The notes beneath the pieces are model-generated. The model worked only from the letters and a program-made list of their open reading frames with translations, was not told the origin of the DNA and did no database searches. From Fusobacterium varium (GTDB lineage Bacteria > Fusobacteriota > Fusobacteriia > Fusobacteriales > Fusobacteriaceae): a DNA stretch of 64,000 nt. The DNA is taken from contig AP017968.1 of NCBI GenBank assembly GCA_002356455.1, forward strand, positions 3,596,001 through 3,660,000, given 5' to 3'. Positions 50,506 through 60,419 of this stretch are shown here, one piece after another (position 1 is the stretch's first letter; each line of letters opens with the position of its first letter). The position numbers were made by a program, and so were the translations under genes.

Positions 50506-51318
50506 TTAATTCCAAGTCTGACTTTTCAATCTTCCATTCTCATAAACAGCTATACTGTCAACAGTTCCATCTTCTTGATATCTTTTCCATGTACCATCTT
50601 TCACCCAGTTCTTGTACTTTCCTTCTTCCAATATTTTTCCATTGTCCCAGAAAAATTTCCATTCACCAGTTCCAGCACTCATATCACTCTTATGAAGAAG
50701 TTTACCATTTTGAGCGAAAAATTCAATACCTGTAACTCTATTATTTTTATATCTTGTTATTGCTTTTATACTTCCATCTGAATAATATGATTTTTGTTCT
50801 CCATTTAATTTCTCATCTACATAGCTTTCTGTCATAATGATATTTCCTTCATCAGAATACCATACTTTATCACCATTTAGTTTTCCATTAACATAAGCTT
50901 CACTATATTCAATAATATCTCCAATAAACAGTCCAAATTCTCCAGTAAAAGGTTTATCTTCTCCTTGAGCATAAACAAGTTTATTATCTCCATGAACTTT
51001 TTTACTGATGTCTAATATTCTTTTTCCACTTTTTTGAAGTGCTTTTTGTGCATCAGTTAATTTAATTTCATTTTCACCACTTTTTTCTGCAATAACTGTT
51101 TCAGTTTTTATATCTTCTTTTTTTTCTGATACATCCAGTTTTTCCAAAGGTTTCAGCCCATTATTTACAGACACAGGTTTTGATACATTAGTTCCTGATG
51201 TTGTTCCTTTATTAATTTCATCTAGAGTTTTTATTTCTCTAAGTCCTTCAGCAAAAATCTGTGAACTATATACTAATACAACTGATAAGAAAATAATTAT
51301 TCTCATTCCTTTTTTCAC
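50506..51318 (-). CDS. exported MORN-repeat-like protein (YwqK-type)
   Basis: A 270-residue protein starting at a GTG with a well-spaced GGAGAGG site. A signal peptide (~1-23, QIFA-EG) is followed by a low-complexity linker and six or so ~22-residue repeats of the form YVNGKLNGDKVWYSDEGNII, YVDEKLNGEQKSYYSDGSI, YKNWVKDGTWKRYQEDGTV. These are the YwqK/MORN-like repeats, common in Fusobacteria. A surface or periplasmic role is likely; no enzymatic function is implied. Confidence 0.83.
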   Translation of the reverse strand: MKKGMRIIIFLSVVLVYSSQIFAEGLREIKTLDEINKGTTSGTNVSKPVSVNNGLKPLEKLDVSEKKEDIKTETVIAEKSGENEIKLTDAQKALQKSGKRILDISKKVHGDNKLVYAQGEDKPFTGEFGLFIGDIIEYSEAYVNGKLNGDKVWYSDEGNIIMTESYVDEKLNGEQKSYYSDGSIKAITRYKNNRVTGIEFFAQNGKLLHKSDMSAGTGEWKFFWDNGKILEEGKYKNWVKDGTWKRYQEDGTVDSIAVYENGRLKSQTWN

Positions 51319-51374
51319 TTTTCCTCTCCTTAAACTTAAAAATAAAATAAATCAGTCCTAAGAGGAAACATATT

Positions 51375-52829
51375 CTATTTAGAATAGTTTGGAGCCTCTT
51401 TAGTTATAGTAATATCATGTGGATGGCTTTCTTTTAATCCTGCTCCTGTTATTTTTATAAATCTTCCATTTATTTTAAGATCTTCTATAGTCGGTGTTCC
51501 GCAGTATCCCATACCTGCTCTGATCCCACCACAAAGTTGGAATATTACATCTTTAAGATTTCCTTTGTATGCAATACGTCCTTCTATTCCTTCTGGAACT
51601 AGTTTCTGAGCATCATTTTGGAAATATCTATCTTTTGATCCTCTCTTCATTGCTGCAATAGAACCCATTCCTACATATATTTTATATCTTCTTCCTTCAA
51701 GAATAATTTCTTCACCTGGTGCCTCTTTAGTTCCAGCTAAAAGTCCTCCAAGCATCACACAATCTGCTCCAGCAGCTAATGCTTTTACAATATCTCCAGA
51801 AAGTTTTATTCCTCCATCAGCTATTACTCCTATACCTCTGTCTTTACATACTTGGTATACATCATTTACAGCTGTAAGTTGAGGAACCCCTACCCCTGCT
51901 ACAACTCTTGTTGTACAAATTGACCCTGGTCCAATTCCTACTTTCACTGCGTTTACTCCAGCAGCTATAAGATCCAATGCAGCTTCTGCAGTTACTATAT
52001 TCCCTCCAATTAAGTTTAAATCAGGAAAGGCTTCTCTTATTTCTCTTATTTTCTTTATAACTCCTGCTGAATGACCATGTGCTGAATCAACAGTTATAAT
52101 ATCTACTCCTGCTCTTACTAAAGCTTCTACTCTTTCTAATGTATCCGCTCCAATTCCTACTGCTGCTCCTACTCTAAGAGTTCCATGAGTATCTTTACAA
52201 GCATTTGGATATTCTACCAGATTATCTATATCTTTTATTGTAATAAGACCTTTTAAATATCCTGCTTCATCAGTTATAGGAAGCTTTTCTATTCTATTAG
52301 AAAGAAGAACTTCTTTTGCCTGTTCTAAAGTAGTTCCCACTGGAGCTGTGATAAGATTTTCTTTAGTCATTATTTCACCAACAAGCTGTTCCATATCTTT
52401 GTGATATTTTATATCTCTATTTGTAACTATACCTATAAGTCTTCCATCATCTTCAATAACTGGAAGTCCAGATATTTTATATCTTCTCATCAAATCTTCA
52501 GCAAATCCTACTGTACAATCTTCTTTTAAAGTAACAGGATTTCTTATCATTCCACTTTCAATTCTTTTTACTCTGTCTACTTCAGCAGCCTGATCAGCTA
52601 TACTCATATTTTTATGAATAAATCCAATCCCTCCTTGTCTTGCTAAAGCAATAGCTAAATCTGATTCAGTTACAGTATCCATTGCAGCACTAAGAATTGG
52701 TACATTAAGTACTATATCCTTTGTAAGATTAGTTTTTAGACTTACCTCATGTGGTAAAACGTCTGATTTTGCTGGCACCAATAGCACATCATCAAATGTA
52801 ATAGCTTCTTTTACTATTTTTCCGTTCAT
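51375..52829 (-). CDS. guaB: IMP dehydrogenase
   Basis: A 484-residue enzyme that oxidises IMP to XMP for GMP synthesis. Motifs are [17 protein letters not shown], a CBS-domain insertion (~90-205; [27 protein letters not shown]), the catalytic loop [39 protein letters not shown] and the flap Arg-Tyr region GRIAYKGNL. The ATG at 52829 behind AAGGAG is preferred to one at 52847. It stands alone. Confidence 0.97.
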   Translation of the reverse strand: MNGKIVKEAITFDDVLLVPAKSDVLPHEVSLKTNLTKDIVLNVPILSAAMDTVTESDLAIALARQGGIGFIHKNMSIADQAAEVDRVKRIESGMIRNPVTLKEDCTVGFAEDLMRRYKISGLPVIEDDGRLIGIVTNRDIKYHKDMEQLVGEIMTKENLITAPVGTTLEQAKEVLLSNRIEKLPITDEAGYLKGLITIKDIDNLVEYPNACKDTHGTLRVGAAVGIGADTLERVEALVRAGVDIITVDSAHGHSAGVIKKIREIREAFPDLNLIGGNIVTAEAALDLIAAGVNAVKVGIGPGSICTTRVVAGVGVPQLTAVNDVYQVCKDRGIGVIADGGIKLSGDIVKALAAGADCVMLGGLLAGTKEAPGEEIILEGRRYKIYVGMGSIAAMKRGSKDRYFQNDAQKLVPEGIEGRIAYKGNLKDVIFQLCGGIRAGMGYCGTPTIEDLKINGRFIKITGAGLKESHPHDITITKEAPNYSK

Positions 52830-52975
52830 ATCCCTCTCCTTTTTCATAAAAACTTAATATTTATGCTTCATAAAATCAAAATTTAATAACCAAAAAAACT
52901 TCATATATATATTTTGATTATTATAGCACAAATTTAAGAATTTTGTCACATAAAAAAAGATATTTTTTATAAATA

Positions 52976-53800
52976 TTACTTTTCAGTTCTATTGTATATA
53001 TCAATTTTCTGATATGGAATTTCAATGCCGTTTTCATCAAAGACTTTTTTTACCTCTTCATTGAAATCATATAACGTATCCCAGTAATCTGAACTCTTCA
53101 CCCAAACTCTGAAGTTGAAATCAAGAGAGCTTGCATTTTGTTTAGCCATTCTTATTGTTATTGCTTTATCTTTTAATACTGCTGGATGGTTTTCTGCTAT
53201 TTGTCTCAATAATTCTTTAGCTTTATCTGTTGAAGTATCATATGAGACAGAAAATACCATGTCCAATCTTCTCTCTGGTTTTCTAGAATAGTTTATTATT
53301 GCGTTATTTGCAAGCTGTCCATTAGGAACTACTATCACTTTATTATCTGTTGTGATAAGAGTAGTATAAAGAATATGTATCTGGTCTACTGTTCCTTCTA
53401 TTCCCCCATTATTAGAAATATAATCTCCTTTTGAAAACTGTTTGAAGAAAAGGATAAGAACTCCTCCAGCCAAATTAGATAAACTTCCTTGTAATGCCAA
53501 ACCAACTGCGATACCTGCTGTACCTAAAACTGTAACAAGAGACGTCGCTTTTATTCCTATTACACTGACCACCACAAAGAATAAAGCTATATAGGCAATT
53601 GTTTTGAGTAACGAAACTGTAAAACTTTCAAGTAATGGATCAACGTTTTTCTTCTCAAGTGTCTTTTTATAAGTTGTTAAAATCATTCCTAAAAGTTTAG
53701 GCCAAATTATAAATAAAACTATCAGAATTAAACCTCTGATTACTAACCCTGGAAGAGCAGTAAAAATATCTGTCAGAAAACTTTCTAATAATGCATGCAT
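52976..53800 (-). CDS. small-conductance mechanosensitive channel (MscS family)
   Basis: A 274-residue MscS-type channel. Three transmembrane segments (~10-95) end in the pore helix LVTVLGTAGIAVGLALQGSLSNLAGGVLIL, where the Ala/Gly packing pattern is typical. The beta domain follows (FSKGDYISNNGGIEGTVDQIHILYTTLITTDNKVIVVPNGQLAN), then the cytoplasmic vestibule. It opens under membrane tension on hypo-osmotic shock. I use the ATG at 53800; the GTG at 53812 is inside the ribosome binding site. Confidence 0.93.
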   Translation of the reverse strand: MHALLESFLTDIFTALPGLVIRGLILIVLFIIWPKLLGMILTTYKKTLEKKNVDPLLESFTVSLLKTIAYIALFFVVVSVIGIKATSLVTVLGTAGIAVGLALQGSLSNLAGGVLILFFKQFSKGDYISNNGGIEGTVDQIHILYTTLITTDNKVIVVPNGQLANNAIINYSRKPERRLDMVFSVSYDTSTDKAKELLRQIAENHPAVLKDKAITIRMAKQNASSLDFNFRVWVKSSDYWDTLYDFNEEVKKVFDENGIEIPYQKIDIYNRTEK

Positions 53801-54014
53801 AATATATATCACTCCTTTAAAATTATTTTAAATTTATATAATTATACTAAAATACCATACTTATTCTTTTATTTTTCAACAAATTTTCTGTTCATTCACA
53901 CTAATTATAATATTTTTTCTGATTTTTAACAAGTGCTTACTATAAAATAATATATGTAATTTTATTTTATTTTTACTGTTTATGAGATATAATAATATTA
54001 CAGAGGTGAATTTT

Positions 54015-54869
54015 ATGACAGAAAATATAAAAGGAATTATACAAGTTATACATGGAATGAGTGAACATAAAGGAAGATATATTCACTTCTTTAAATATTT
54101 TACAGAACGAGGTTATCTTGTCTTTTTACATGAACATCTACATCATGGAAATAATGTTGCAGCAAAAGAAGAACTGGGTATATTTCAAAGTGATTTTCCT
54201 ATTTTAATAAGAGAGCAAATACTGTATACTGAAAAATTAAAAAGAAAGTATCCTAATATTCCTTTTTTTGTATTTGGACACAGTATGGGATCTTTCATTG
54301 CACAAGAACATATGAAAACCTGTTGGAATAAAATAGATGGGTATATATTTTGCGGTTCATGTTATAAACAGCCTTTTCTATGGAAAACTGGAGAAATAGC
54401 AAGTTATTTTTTAGATAAAATATATAAAAATAGAAGAGCCTATATAATTAAAAAACTTGTTTTTTTAAATTCCAACAGCAAAACAAGATCTGAATATTAT
54501 TATAATGAAAACTCATGGCTTTCTCGAGATATAGAAGAAGTAAAAAGATACTGCAATGATAAATTATGTGATTTTACTTACAGCAGTACTTTTTATACTA
54601 CATTCTTTAAGTTTTTAAATTCTCTCTATTTAGAAGATACTTTCAAAAATATATCTAAAAAACTTCCTATAATGATAATATCAGGAGATATGGATCCTGT
54701 TGGAAAATTTGGAAAAGGAGTTATAGAGCTTGAGAAATTCTATAACAAAATAGGTTTTGAAAATATTGAATGTCACTTATATAAAAATGCAAGGCATGAA
54801 TTACATAATGAAATAAATAGAGATGAAGTTTTTAATGATATTGAAAAATGGTTAGAAATTAAAATTTAA
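54015..54869 (+). CDS. alpha/beta hydrolase, monoacylglycerol lipase-like
   Basis: A 284-residue serine hydrolase (Hydrolase_4/lysophospholipase group). HGMSEHKGRY (~15-24) begins the fold; the nucleophile elbow is FGHSMGSF (Ser); the acid is in IISGDMDPVGKFGKG and the His in KNARHELHNE. Acts on lipids or esters in the cytoplasm, as there is no signal peptide. The ATG at 54015 behind GAGGTG is preferred to one at 53982. Confidence 0.87.
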   Translation: MTENIKGIIQVIHGMSEHKGRYIHFFKYFTERGYLVFLHEHLHHGNNVAAKEELGIFQSDFPILIREQILYTEKLKRKYPNIPFFVFGHSMGSFIAQEHMKTCWNKIDGYIFCGSCYKQPFLWKTGEIASYFLDKIYKNRRAYIIKKLVFLNSNSKTRSEYYYNENSWLSRDIEEVKRYCNDKLCDFTYSSTFYTTFFKFLNSLYLEDTFKNISKKLPIMIISGDMDPVGKFGKGVIELEKFYNKIGFENIECHLYKNARHELHNEINRDEVFNDIEKWLEIKI

Positions 54870-54894
54870 CATATATATTTAAGGAGATGATTTT

Positions 54895-55518
54895 ATGTAC
54901 ACTTGTGATGTTTGTACTAAATATGTTTGCAGAACTGGAAATCTTGCTGAAGCTCCCCTCAATTGTCCATGCAGAGAACTTGACAATATTGAGGATATCA
55001 AAAAATTCTATCTTGAGAAAGAAAATATGAAGCTTGCTCATAATTCAGCTCTCGTTGAAAGTGAGGGATATTGTAAACAGACAAGAGTAGAAGAAATAAT
55101 AAATTTTGCTAATAAATGTGGATATAAAAAACTTGGACTTGCTTTTTGTGTGGGGCTTTCAAAAGAAGCAAAAATTTTTGCTTCTATACTTAGAAATCAT
55201 GGATTTGAAGTAGAATCTTTATCATGTAAAAATGGTTCTATTCTTAAAGAATTCATTAATATCTCTAATGAAGAACAAGTAAGGCCTTGTACTTATGAGC
55301 CTATGTGCAATCCTATTGGTCAGGCAAAACTTTTAAATAAATCTGGAACCCAATTAAATATACTTTTAGGGCTTTGTGTAGGACATGATTCTCTATTCTT
55401 GAAACATTCAGAAGCTCCGGTTACAATATTCGCAGTAAAAGACAGAGTACTGGGACATAACCCTCTTGCTGCTATCTATATGGCTGAAGGATATTATAAG
55501 AAAAAACTTTTTAAATAG
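54895..55518 (+). CDS. DUF1847 Cys-rich protein
   Basis: A 207-residue protein. The N-terminus has CDVCTKYVCRTG and NCPCR, a probable metal site, then a Rossmann-like domain (GYKKLGLAFCVGLSKEAKIFASIL; CNPIGQAKLLNKSGTQLNILLGLCVGHDSLFLKHSEAPVT). These fit the DUF1847 family of anaerobes. The function is unknown; FCVGL, MCNP and LCVGHD cysteines suggest iron-sulfur or zinc binding. It is in an operon with the gene 13 bp downstream. Confidence 0.83.
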   Translation: MYTCDVCTKYVCRTGNLAEAPLNCPCRELDNIEDIKKFYLEKENMKLAHNSALVESEGYCKQTRVEEIINFANKCGYKKLGLAFCVGLSKEAKIFASILRNHGFEVESLSCKNGSILKEFINISNEEQVRPCTYEPMCNPIGQAKLLNKSGTQLNILLGLCVGHDSLFLKHSEAPVTIFAVKDRVLGHNPLAAIYMAEGYYKKKLFK

Positions 55519-55530
55519 AAATGAGGAAAA

Positions 55531-55725
55531 ATGGTAATAGAAAAAAATTCACTTTGGATAAATAATAAAAATGAAAGAGAATATCAGGTTTTGAATGAAG
55601 CTATAGACTGTACCAATGAAAGAGATGGATTAATAGTAGTGGTCTATATCTGTAAGGAAGCTGAAGGAAAACTTTTTGTAAGAGAAAAAAATGAATTTTT
55701 AAAAAAATTCTCTTTAAAAAAATAG
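55531..55725 (+). CDS. small protein of unknown function
   Basis: A 64-residue protein with NNKNEREYQVLNEAIDCTNERDGLIVVVYICK and FVREKNEFLKKF. This order (expression of a small beta-barrel plus a terminal VR..EF) loosely recalls DUF1653 proteins, but I am not certain. It is cotranscribed with the DUF1847 gene. An insertion sequence begins 6 bp after its stop, so its natural 3' end and terminator may have been displaced. Confidence 0.65.
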   Translation: MVIEKNSLWINNKNEREYQVLNEAIDCTNERDGLIVVVYICKEAEGKLFVREKNEFLKKFSLKK

Positions 55726-55796
55726 AAAATGGGGCTGTTGCAAATTAGTGATTGATAAACTAATTTGTGCAGCCTCTCTTATTTTACATAAAAAAA

Positions 55797-55822
55797 TAGA
55801 AATCTATTTTATAGATTTCTGC
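55797..55822. other. hairpin inside the IS, 3' of the transposase
   Basis: AGAAATCTAT / ATAGATTTCT with a tiny loop; a likely terminator for the transposase transcript or for read-through from the left. Confidence 0.5.
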
Positions 55823-55885
55823 TAATTTATATTTTTATATTTATTTTTAAGTATCAAAAAAAGAAGTAGATGATTTTTTATTTAT

Positions 55886-57364
55886 CTAAGCTACTTTTAA
55901 TGAGTGAAGTGTTGTTCCTAAGCGATTATTTATATTTCTGCTTAGATATCTGTTGAAGTTGTAAGCGATACAAAACAAACATATTTCTCTTAAAACACTT
56001 TTTTTACTTCGAACTTTTAATTTTCGCAATTTCATATCTTCTTTCAAAACTGCAAAAGCACCTTCTACTTGAATACTTCTGTTCATTCTTAATTGTTTTC
56101 CATAATTGCTTGATACATTCTCTTTTGATTTATTTGATAAAATTCTAAATCTCGCATTGTACTTAATTTTTTTGTTAGTTTCAGGATTCCAAAAATATTG
56201 AACTGTATTATTTTTGTTAGAGTATAGAAATTCTAATTCTAATCCATCTTTTCTAAATAGCTTATTTTCAGAATTATTATATATTAAATTTTCTACTCTG
56301 TTTAAATCATTTTTAAACTTTCTGATTTTAGATTTTTCAAAATATATTGGTTTTATGTATGAAGTATAGTCCATTTTTTCCAAATATTCATAATTTGAAA
56401 TACTTTCATATCCTGCATCAGCTACAATATTTTTAATTTCTAAATTTTGAGATGAAATTTTCTCTAAAAATGGAATCAAAGTTTTAGAATCAGAAGGGTT
56501 AGAAAAAATTTCATATGAAGAAATATATTCACTAATCACTCCTATTTGTAGATTATATCCAGGTTTTAATTGACCATTTCTCATATGGTCATCTTTCATT
56601 CTCATAAAAGTAGCATCTATATCAGTTTTTGAATAGCTATTTCTACCATTAAGATTTTTAAAATGATTAGAATATTTTTGATACTTTTCTAAGTATTCTG
56701 CGCATAATTCTAAATACTTTTGCTCTTTAGATTTTCTCTTTCCTCTACCTTTGACTATTTGAAAATTCAAATTAGAAAGATATGAATATATTTCAAGGAA
56801 GTTGTCATATTGTAAGTTGAAATCATCATTAAAATTTGAAATTAATTCAAGAATTTTTTCATCTAATCTAGTTCTATATTTCTCAATAGATTTTTTCCAA
56901 ACAAATGTATATTTATTAGCATATGCTTCAATTTTAGTGCCATCAATATATATTGTTTCAGTGGAAATATTTTCCATTTCAAAAATTTTTTCAACGAATT
57001 GTTCAAATAGATCTGGAAGAATATCTTCAGTTTTTACTAAGAATCTAGAAATAGTAGAGTGATCAGGAATTTTAGAATCTTGTAAAAGAAACCTAAATTT
57101 AATATTTTCATGGCAAGCCATTTCTATATCTCTAGTAGAAGTTAAATTGCGCGAATAGGCATAAACAATGATAGAAAACATTCTGATAGGATGTACCTTT
57201 GTTTTGTAAGAAAATGCTTGCATTAAACTACTAAAATCTAATCCCTCCAATATTGAGCTAAGTTTTCTTACAGGATCATCATCAGAAATTTCATATTGTA
57301 AAAAATTAAAAAGTTTGGGTTGATTTAATTGAAAAAAAATGTTATTATTAATTGGTTTTTGCAT
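55886..57364 (-). CDS. IS1182-family transposase
   Basis: A 492-residue DDE transposase. The N-terminal DUF772 domain (~15-110; SYKTKVHPIRMFSIIVYAYSRN; FRFLLQDSKIPDHSTISRF) is followed by the catalytic core with Asp in YIDGTKIEAYANKYTF, Asp in NIVADAGYES, and Glu in QVEGAFAVLKEDMKLRKLKVRS. Full length and apparently intact, so the element may be active. Confidence 0.93.
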   Translation of the reverse strand: MQKPINNNIFFQLNQPKLFNFLQYEISDDDPVRKLSSILEGLDFSSLMQAFSYKTKVHPIRMFSIIVYAYSRNLTSTRDIEMACHENIKFRFLLQDSKIPDHSTISRFLVKTEDILPDLFEQFVEKIFEMENISTETIYIDGTKIEAYANKYTFVWKKSIEKYRTRLDEKILELISNFNDDFNLQYDNFLEIYSYLSNLNFQIVKGRGKRKSKEQKYLELCAEYLEKYQKYSNHFKNLNGRNSYSKTDIDATFMRMKDDHMRNGQLKPGYNLQIGVISEYISSYEIFSNPSDSKTLIPFLEKISSQNLEIKNIVADAGYESISNYEYLEKMDYTSYIKPIYFEKSKIRKFKNDLNRVENLIYNNSENKLFRKDGLELEFLYSNKNNTVQYFWNPETNKKIKYNARFRILSNKSKENVSSNYGKQLRMNRSIQVEGAFAVLKEDMKLRKLKVRSKKSVLREICLFCIAYNFNRYLSRNINNRLGTTLHSLKVA

Positions 57365-57426
57365 AGGTATATTATATTAGAAATTTGAAAAAATTTTTAG
57401 TATTTTATACCTTTTTTTATTTAAAA

Positions 57427-57464
57427 AGAAAAAGCTGACAAGAAGAAAACTTCAAGTCAGCTTT
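57427..57464 (+). terminator. strong terminator at the right end of the IS
   Basis: AAAAAGCTGAC / GTCAGCTTTTTT stem with a 16-base loop. T runs on both strands make it bidirectional. It stands between the racemase gene and the transposase, which read in the same direction, and should shield the transposase from external transcription. Confidence 0.78.
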
Positions 57465-57508
57465 TTTGATAATTGGGCTGTTTTAAATTTGCAACAGCCC
57501 CATTTTTA

Positions 57509-58216
57509 TTATAATTCATATTTATTTTTTGCGTAAGCTACTGCCACTTTTCCTATAATATCATTAGGATCTATAAGAGGCACTGTAAAACTCTTCCCTT
57601 TTAATATAATTGGAATTTCTGTACATCCCATTATTAATGCCTCTGCTCCATTTTTTACAAAATATTCAGCACACTCTGTGGCATCTTTTACATTTTTTTC
57701 TGTAACCCCATTGTATTTAAAGTCAAATATAGTATCATGTACTTTATTTTGTACTTTTTCTTCTGCAGCTATTACTTCTATTCCAAATTTTGCACAGCAT
57801 TTATCATACAATTTAATTTTCACAGCTGCATTGGTAGCCATTACCCCCACTTTTTTTATTCCTGGCACCTGACGCATCATTTCTTTAACTGCTTCTTCTA
57901 TTATATGTAAAAATGGTATATCTACTTGACTGGCAACTTCATCATAAAAATAATGTGCTGTATTTGCCCCAATTATTATAAAATCAGCCCCCGCTTTTTT
58001 TAAATTCTCTGCTGTAGCAACCATAGCTGCAACTGGACTTTCTGTCCCTTTCATAATTGCATCTTGTCTGCTTGGCATTTTTGGGTTATTGTCGATTATT
58101 ATTCTCAAATGATCTTCATCACACTTTGCATGAGTTTCTTCTACTATTCTAGAAAAAAGATCTATAGTAGCTTCTGGCCCCATTCCCCCTAATATTCCTA
58201 CAACTTTTTCTTTCAT
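57509..58216 (-). CDS. aspartate/glutamate racemase-family protein
   Basis: A 235-residue protein with the two-domain fold (GILGGMGPEATIDLF start; GCTEIPIIL near the end). In canonical members the catalytic bases are Cys in CNTAH and Cys in GCTE. Here the second (Cys198) is present but the first is Ala84 (GANTAHYF). A one-base racemase, or a different amino-acid substrate, is suggested. The first base of its start codon overlaps the stop of the symporter gene. Confidence 0.85.
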   Translation of the reverse strand: MKEKVVGILGGMGPEATIDLFSRIVEETHAKCDEDHLRIIIDNNPKMPSRQDAIMKGTESPVAAMVATAENLKKAGADFIIIGANTAHYFYDEVASQVDIPFLHIIEEAVKEMMRQVPGIKKVGVMATNAAVKIKLYDKCCAKFGIEVIAAEEKVQNKVHDTIFDFKYNGVTEKNVKDATECAEYFVKNGAEALIMGCTEIPIILKGKSFTVPLIDPNDIIGKVAVAYAKNKYEL

Positions 58217-59442
58217 TACTGCCCCTCCTCAACTGCTTCTCTCTGCTCGTTTTTTCTTTCACCAGCATCCAGTACAGCAGCTACGACTACAGATCCTACT
58301 ACATTTACAGTAGTGATTCCCATATCCATTATACGGAAGATTCCTCCTAAAAGACCAACAAATTCTATTGGCAATCCTAAAGTTGTAAGAAAAATAGTTG
58401 TTGCAACAAATATTCCACCAGGGATGCCAGGACTTCCTAAAGTCATTAAGACACCTGTGAAAACAGCTATGAACATCTGATATAAAGACATTTCAATACC
58501 TAGTACTTGAGATACAAATACTGCTACTACTCCATACCATAGCCCATTTCCATCCATATTCATTGTTGCCCCTACTGGAATAGTAAATCCAGCTATATCT
58601 TTTTTCAATTTTAATTCATCTTCACAGACTTTTATAGATACTGGAATAGTTGCAGCTGTACTACATGTAGCAAAGCTTGTAGTCCATACTGGTGCTATTT
58701 TTTTATAGAATGTAATCGGACTCTTTCCTGAAGCTGCTAAATACATTCCACCATAAACTATAAAAGCATGTAATATTAGTCCTATATAAATAGTAATTAT
58801 AAATTTTCCTAATGGTCCAAATATACCTGTTCCATATTTTCCTGTTGTTGTTGCCATAAGAGCAAAAACACCATATGGAGTGAATCCCATAACAAATTTT
58901 AGTATCATCATTATGAAACGAGAAAGAGTTCCAAACATATCCAGCATACGTTTTTTATCTTCCTCTTTTAACAAAAGAATAGCTATACCAGAAAATATAG
59001 CAAAAGTAATTATCTGAAGCATATTTCCTTCTGAGAATGACTGCATTATATTAACAGGGAAAAATCCTAAAATAACACTGCTTACAGTAGGCGCCCCTTT
59101 TTCAACTATTCCGCTGACATCTGTCATTACAAATCCTACTCCTGGTCTTATAACAAGAGCAGAAAACAATCCAATACCTGCTGCAACAAATGTTGTAGCT
59201 AAAAAGATAATAATGAGTTTAATTCCAATCTTTCCAAGACGTCTTAAATCTCCCATACCTGCTACTGCTAAAACAACATTAGCAAAAATAAGAGGTACAA
59301 CTGACATTCTCAATAGTCTTAAAAAAACATCTCCTATAACAGATATTGCTGTTATTTTTGGTCCTATAACAAGTCCAGCTATTGCCCCCAGAATCATACC
59401 AATCAATATCTTGTTGGCTAACCCTATCTTTTTCTTTAACAT
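58216..59442 (-). CDS. dicarboxylate/amino acid:cation symporter (DAACS)
   Basis: A 408-residue GltP/GltT-like transporter of eight transmembrane segments and two re-entrant loops. The Ser-rich loop is TSFATCSTAATIPVS and the binding motifs are NMDGNGLWYG (TM7, NMDG) and GIPGGIFVATTIFLT. It imports acidic amino acids or dicarboxylates with Na+ or H+. Together with the racemase and GntR regulator it forms an apparent amino-acid uptake and conversion unit. Confidence 0.91.
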   Translation of the reverse strand: MLKKKIGLANKILIGMILGAIAGLVIGPKITAISVIGDVFLRLLRMSVVPLIFANVVLAVAGMGDLRRLGKIGIKLIIIFLATTFVAAGIGLFSALVIRPGVGFVMTDVSGIVEKGAPTVSSVILGFFPVNIMQSFSEGNMLQIITFAIFSGIAILLLKEEDKKRMLDMFGTLSRFIMMILKFVMGFTPYGVFALMATTTGKYGTGIFGPLGKFIITIYIGLILHAFIVYGGMYLAASGKSPITFYKKIAPVWTTSFATCSTAATIPVSIKVCEDELKLKKDIAGFTIPVGATMNMDGNGLWYGVVAVFVSQVLGIEMSLYQMFIAVFTGVLMTLGSPGIPGGIFVATTIFLTTLGLPIEFVGLLGGIFRIMDMGITTVNVVGSVVVAAVLDAGERKNEQREAVEEGQ

Positions 59443-59525
59443 AATAATCCCCCCACTTAAAATTAAGTAGCATATGAAAGATTCTTATCCTTGACTTTTT
59501 TACAGCTCAATACTTGATGAAGGTT

Positions 59526-60320
59526 TTAATGACGTTTTCCATTTCTGTCTCCAATGGAAATCTCTGAATTAACAACTTCCATTTTTTGATTAACAGCTAC
59601 AAATTCCAAACAAAGATCACACCTATCTCCTCTGTAAGTTCTTCTATTGAATACAACAGGCTCTTTTCCTATAAATGACAGACATTCCACTACCATTCCT
59701 GTAGGTATTTCTGGAAAATCAAACTGCTCTTTTTCATACTGATCAAGCATTATTGCCTGCACCCCTATTTTATAATTAGTAAAAATTTTTTCATGGGTAT
59801 TCTCAATATATTTGTATACAGCAATTTCTTTGATATCCTCCTTTGAAATATTTCCTGCCCATTTTGGATTAATATAGTGTGTATCTAAAAGAACTGGCTT
59901 TCCATCTATATAATGAAGCCTTTCTATTTGATATACTGTACCATTCTTTTCTAATCCCAATATCTTTTGCATTCTGCTGTCAACTTCTGTAAAATCTGAA
60001 AAAATCACTGTTGAGTAATCGTTCAATCCTGCTTCTCCGCTTTTCTTACTGAAAGCTGGTTCTAATAGAAAATTCTCTGTAATCTTTTGATAGACTACAA
60101 AAGATCCTTTTCCTTTTTTTCTTACAATAAGTCCTTCGTTTACAAGACCATCCATTGCCTGTTTTACTGTGGCTCTGCATAAATTAAACTCATCACAAAG
60201 CTTCAATTCTGAAGGTATCTCTGTTCCATATTCCCAATCTTCATTCATTATTTTATCTCTTATAATTTCTCTGAGCTGATAATAAAGAGGGATTGGACTA
60301 TCACTTTTTAATTTTTTCAT
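59526..60320 (-). CDS. GntR/HutC-family transcriptional regulator
   Basis: A 264-residue regulator. The winged helix-turn-helix (~1-70; PIPLYYQLREIIRDKI; GTEIPSELKLCDEFNLCRATVKQAMDGLVNEGLIVRKKGKGSFV) is followed by a UTRA effector domain (~90-235). It starts at the ATG at 60320; a GTG at 60329 is less likely. It precedes the symporter and racemase genes on the same strand with an 84-bp gap, so it probably controls them and itself through the palindrome at 60420. Confidence 0.92.
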   Translation of the reverse strand: MKKLKSDSPIPLYYQLREIIRDKIMNEDWEYGTEIPSELKLCDEFNLCRATVKQAMDGLVNEGLIVRKKGKGSFVVYQKITENFLLEPAFSKKSGEAGLNDYSTVIFSDFTEVDSRMQKILGLEKNGTVYQIERLHYIDGKPVLLDTHYINPKWAGNISKEDIKEIAVYKYIENTHEKIFTNYKIGVQAIMLDQYEKEQFDFPEIPTGMVVECLSFIGKEPVVFNRRTYRGDRCDLCLEFVAVNQKMEVVNSEISIGDRNGKRH

Positions 60321-60358
60321 ACAAACCACACCCTATCCAAATTTTAAAACTCTTCTAC

Positions 60359-60387
60359 ATTGTATAAAGTGTAGCAATACTTGTCAA
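60359..60387 (-). promoter_or_regulatory. promoter of the gntR-symporter-racemase operon
   Basis: Minus strand TTGACA (60387-60382), a 17-bp spacer, TACAAT (60364-60359), near consensus. The start site should lie about 35 bp before the ATG. Confidence 0.83.
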
Positions 60388-60419
60388 GAATATTAAAATC
60401 ATATACAGATATTCAATTG

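Larger units (their letters stand above)
55731..57501 (-). mobile_element. IS1182-family insertion sequence
   Basis: A 1771-bp element with perfect 16-bp terminal inverted repeats, GGGGCTGTTGCAAATT at 55731-55746 and its complement at 57486-57501. It contains one transposase gene. The flanking bases extend the match (AAAAT on the left, ATTTT on the right), so the target duplication cannot be read with certainty. Internal hairpins near both ends (55736-55765 and 57427-57464) probably limit read-through. Confidence 0.92.

Noticed and set aside
55726-57506. Target site duplication of the IS
   Set aside because: Flanks read AAAAT and ATTTT, which are inverted rather than direct copies; a duplication cannot be assigned.
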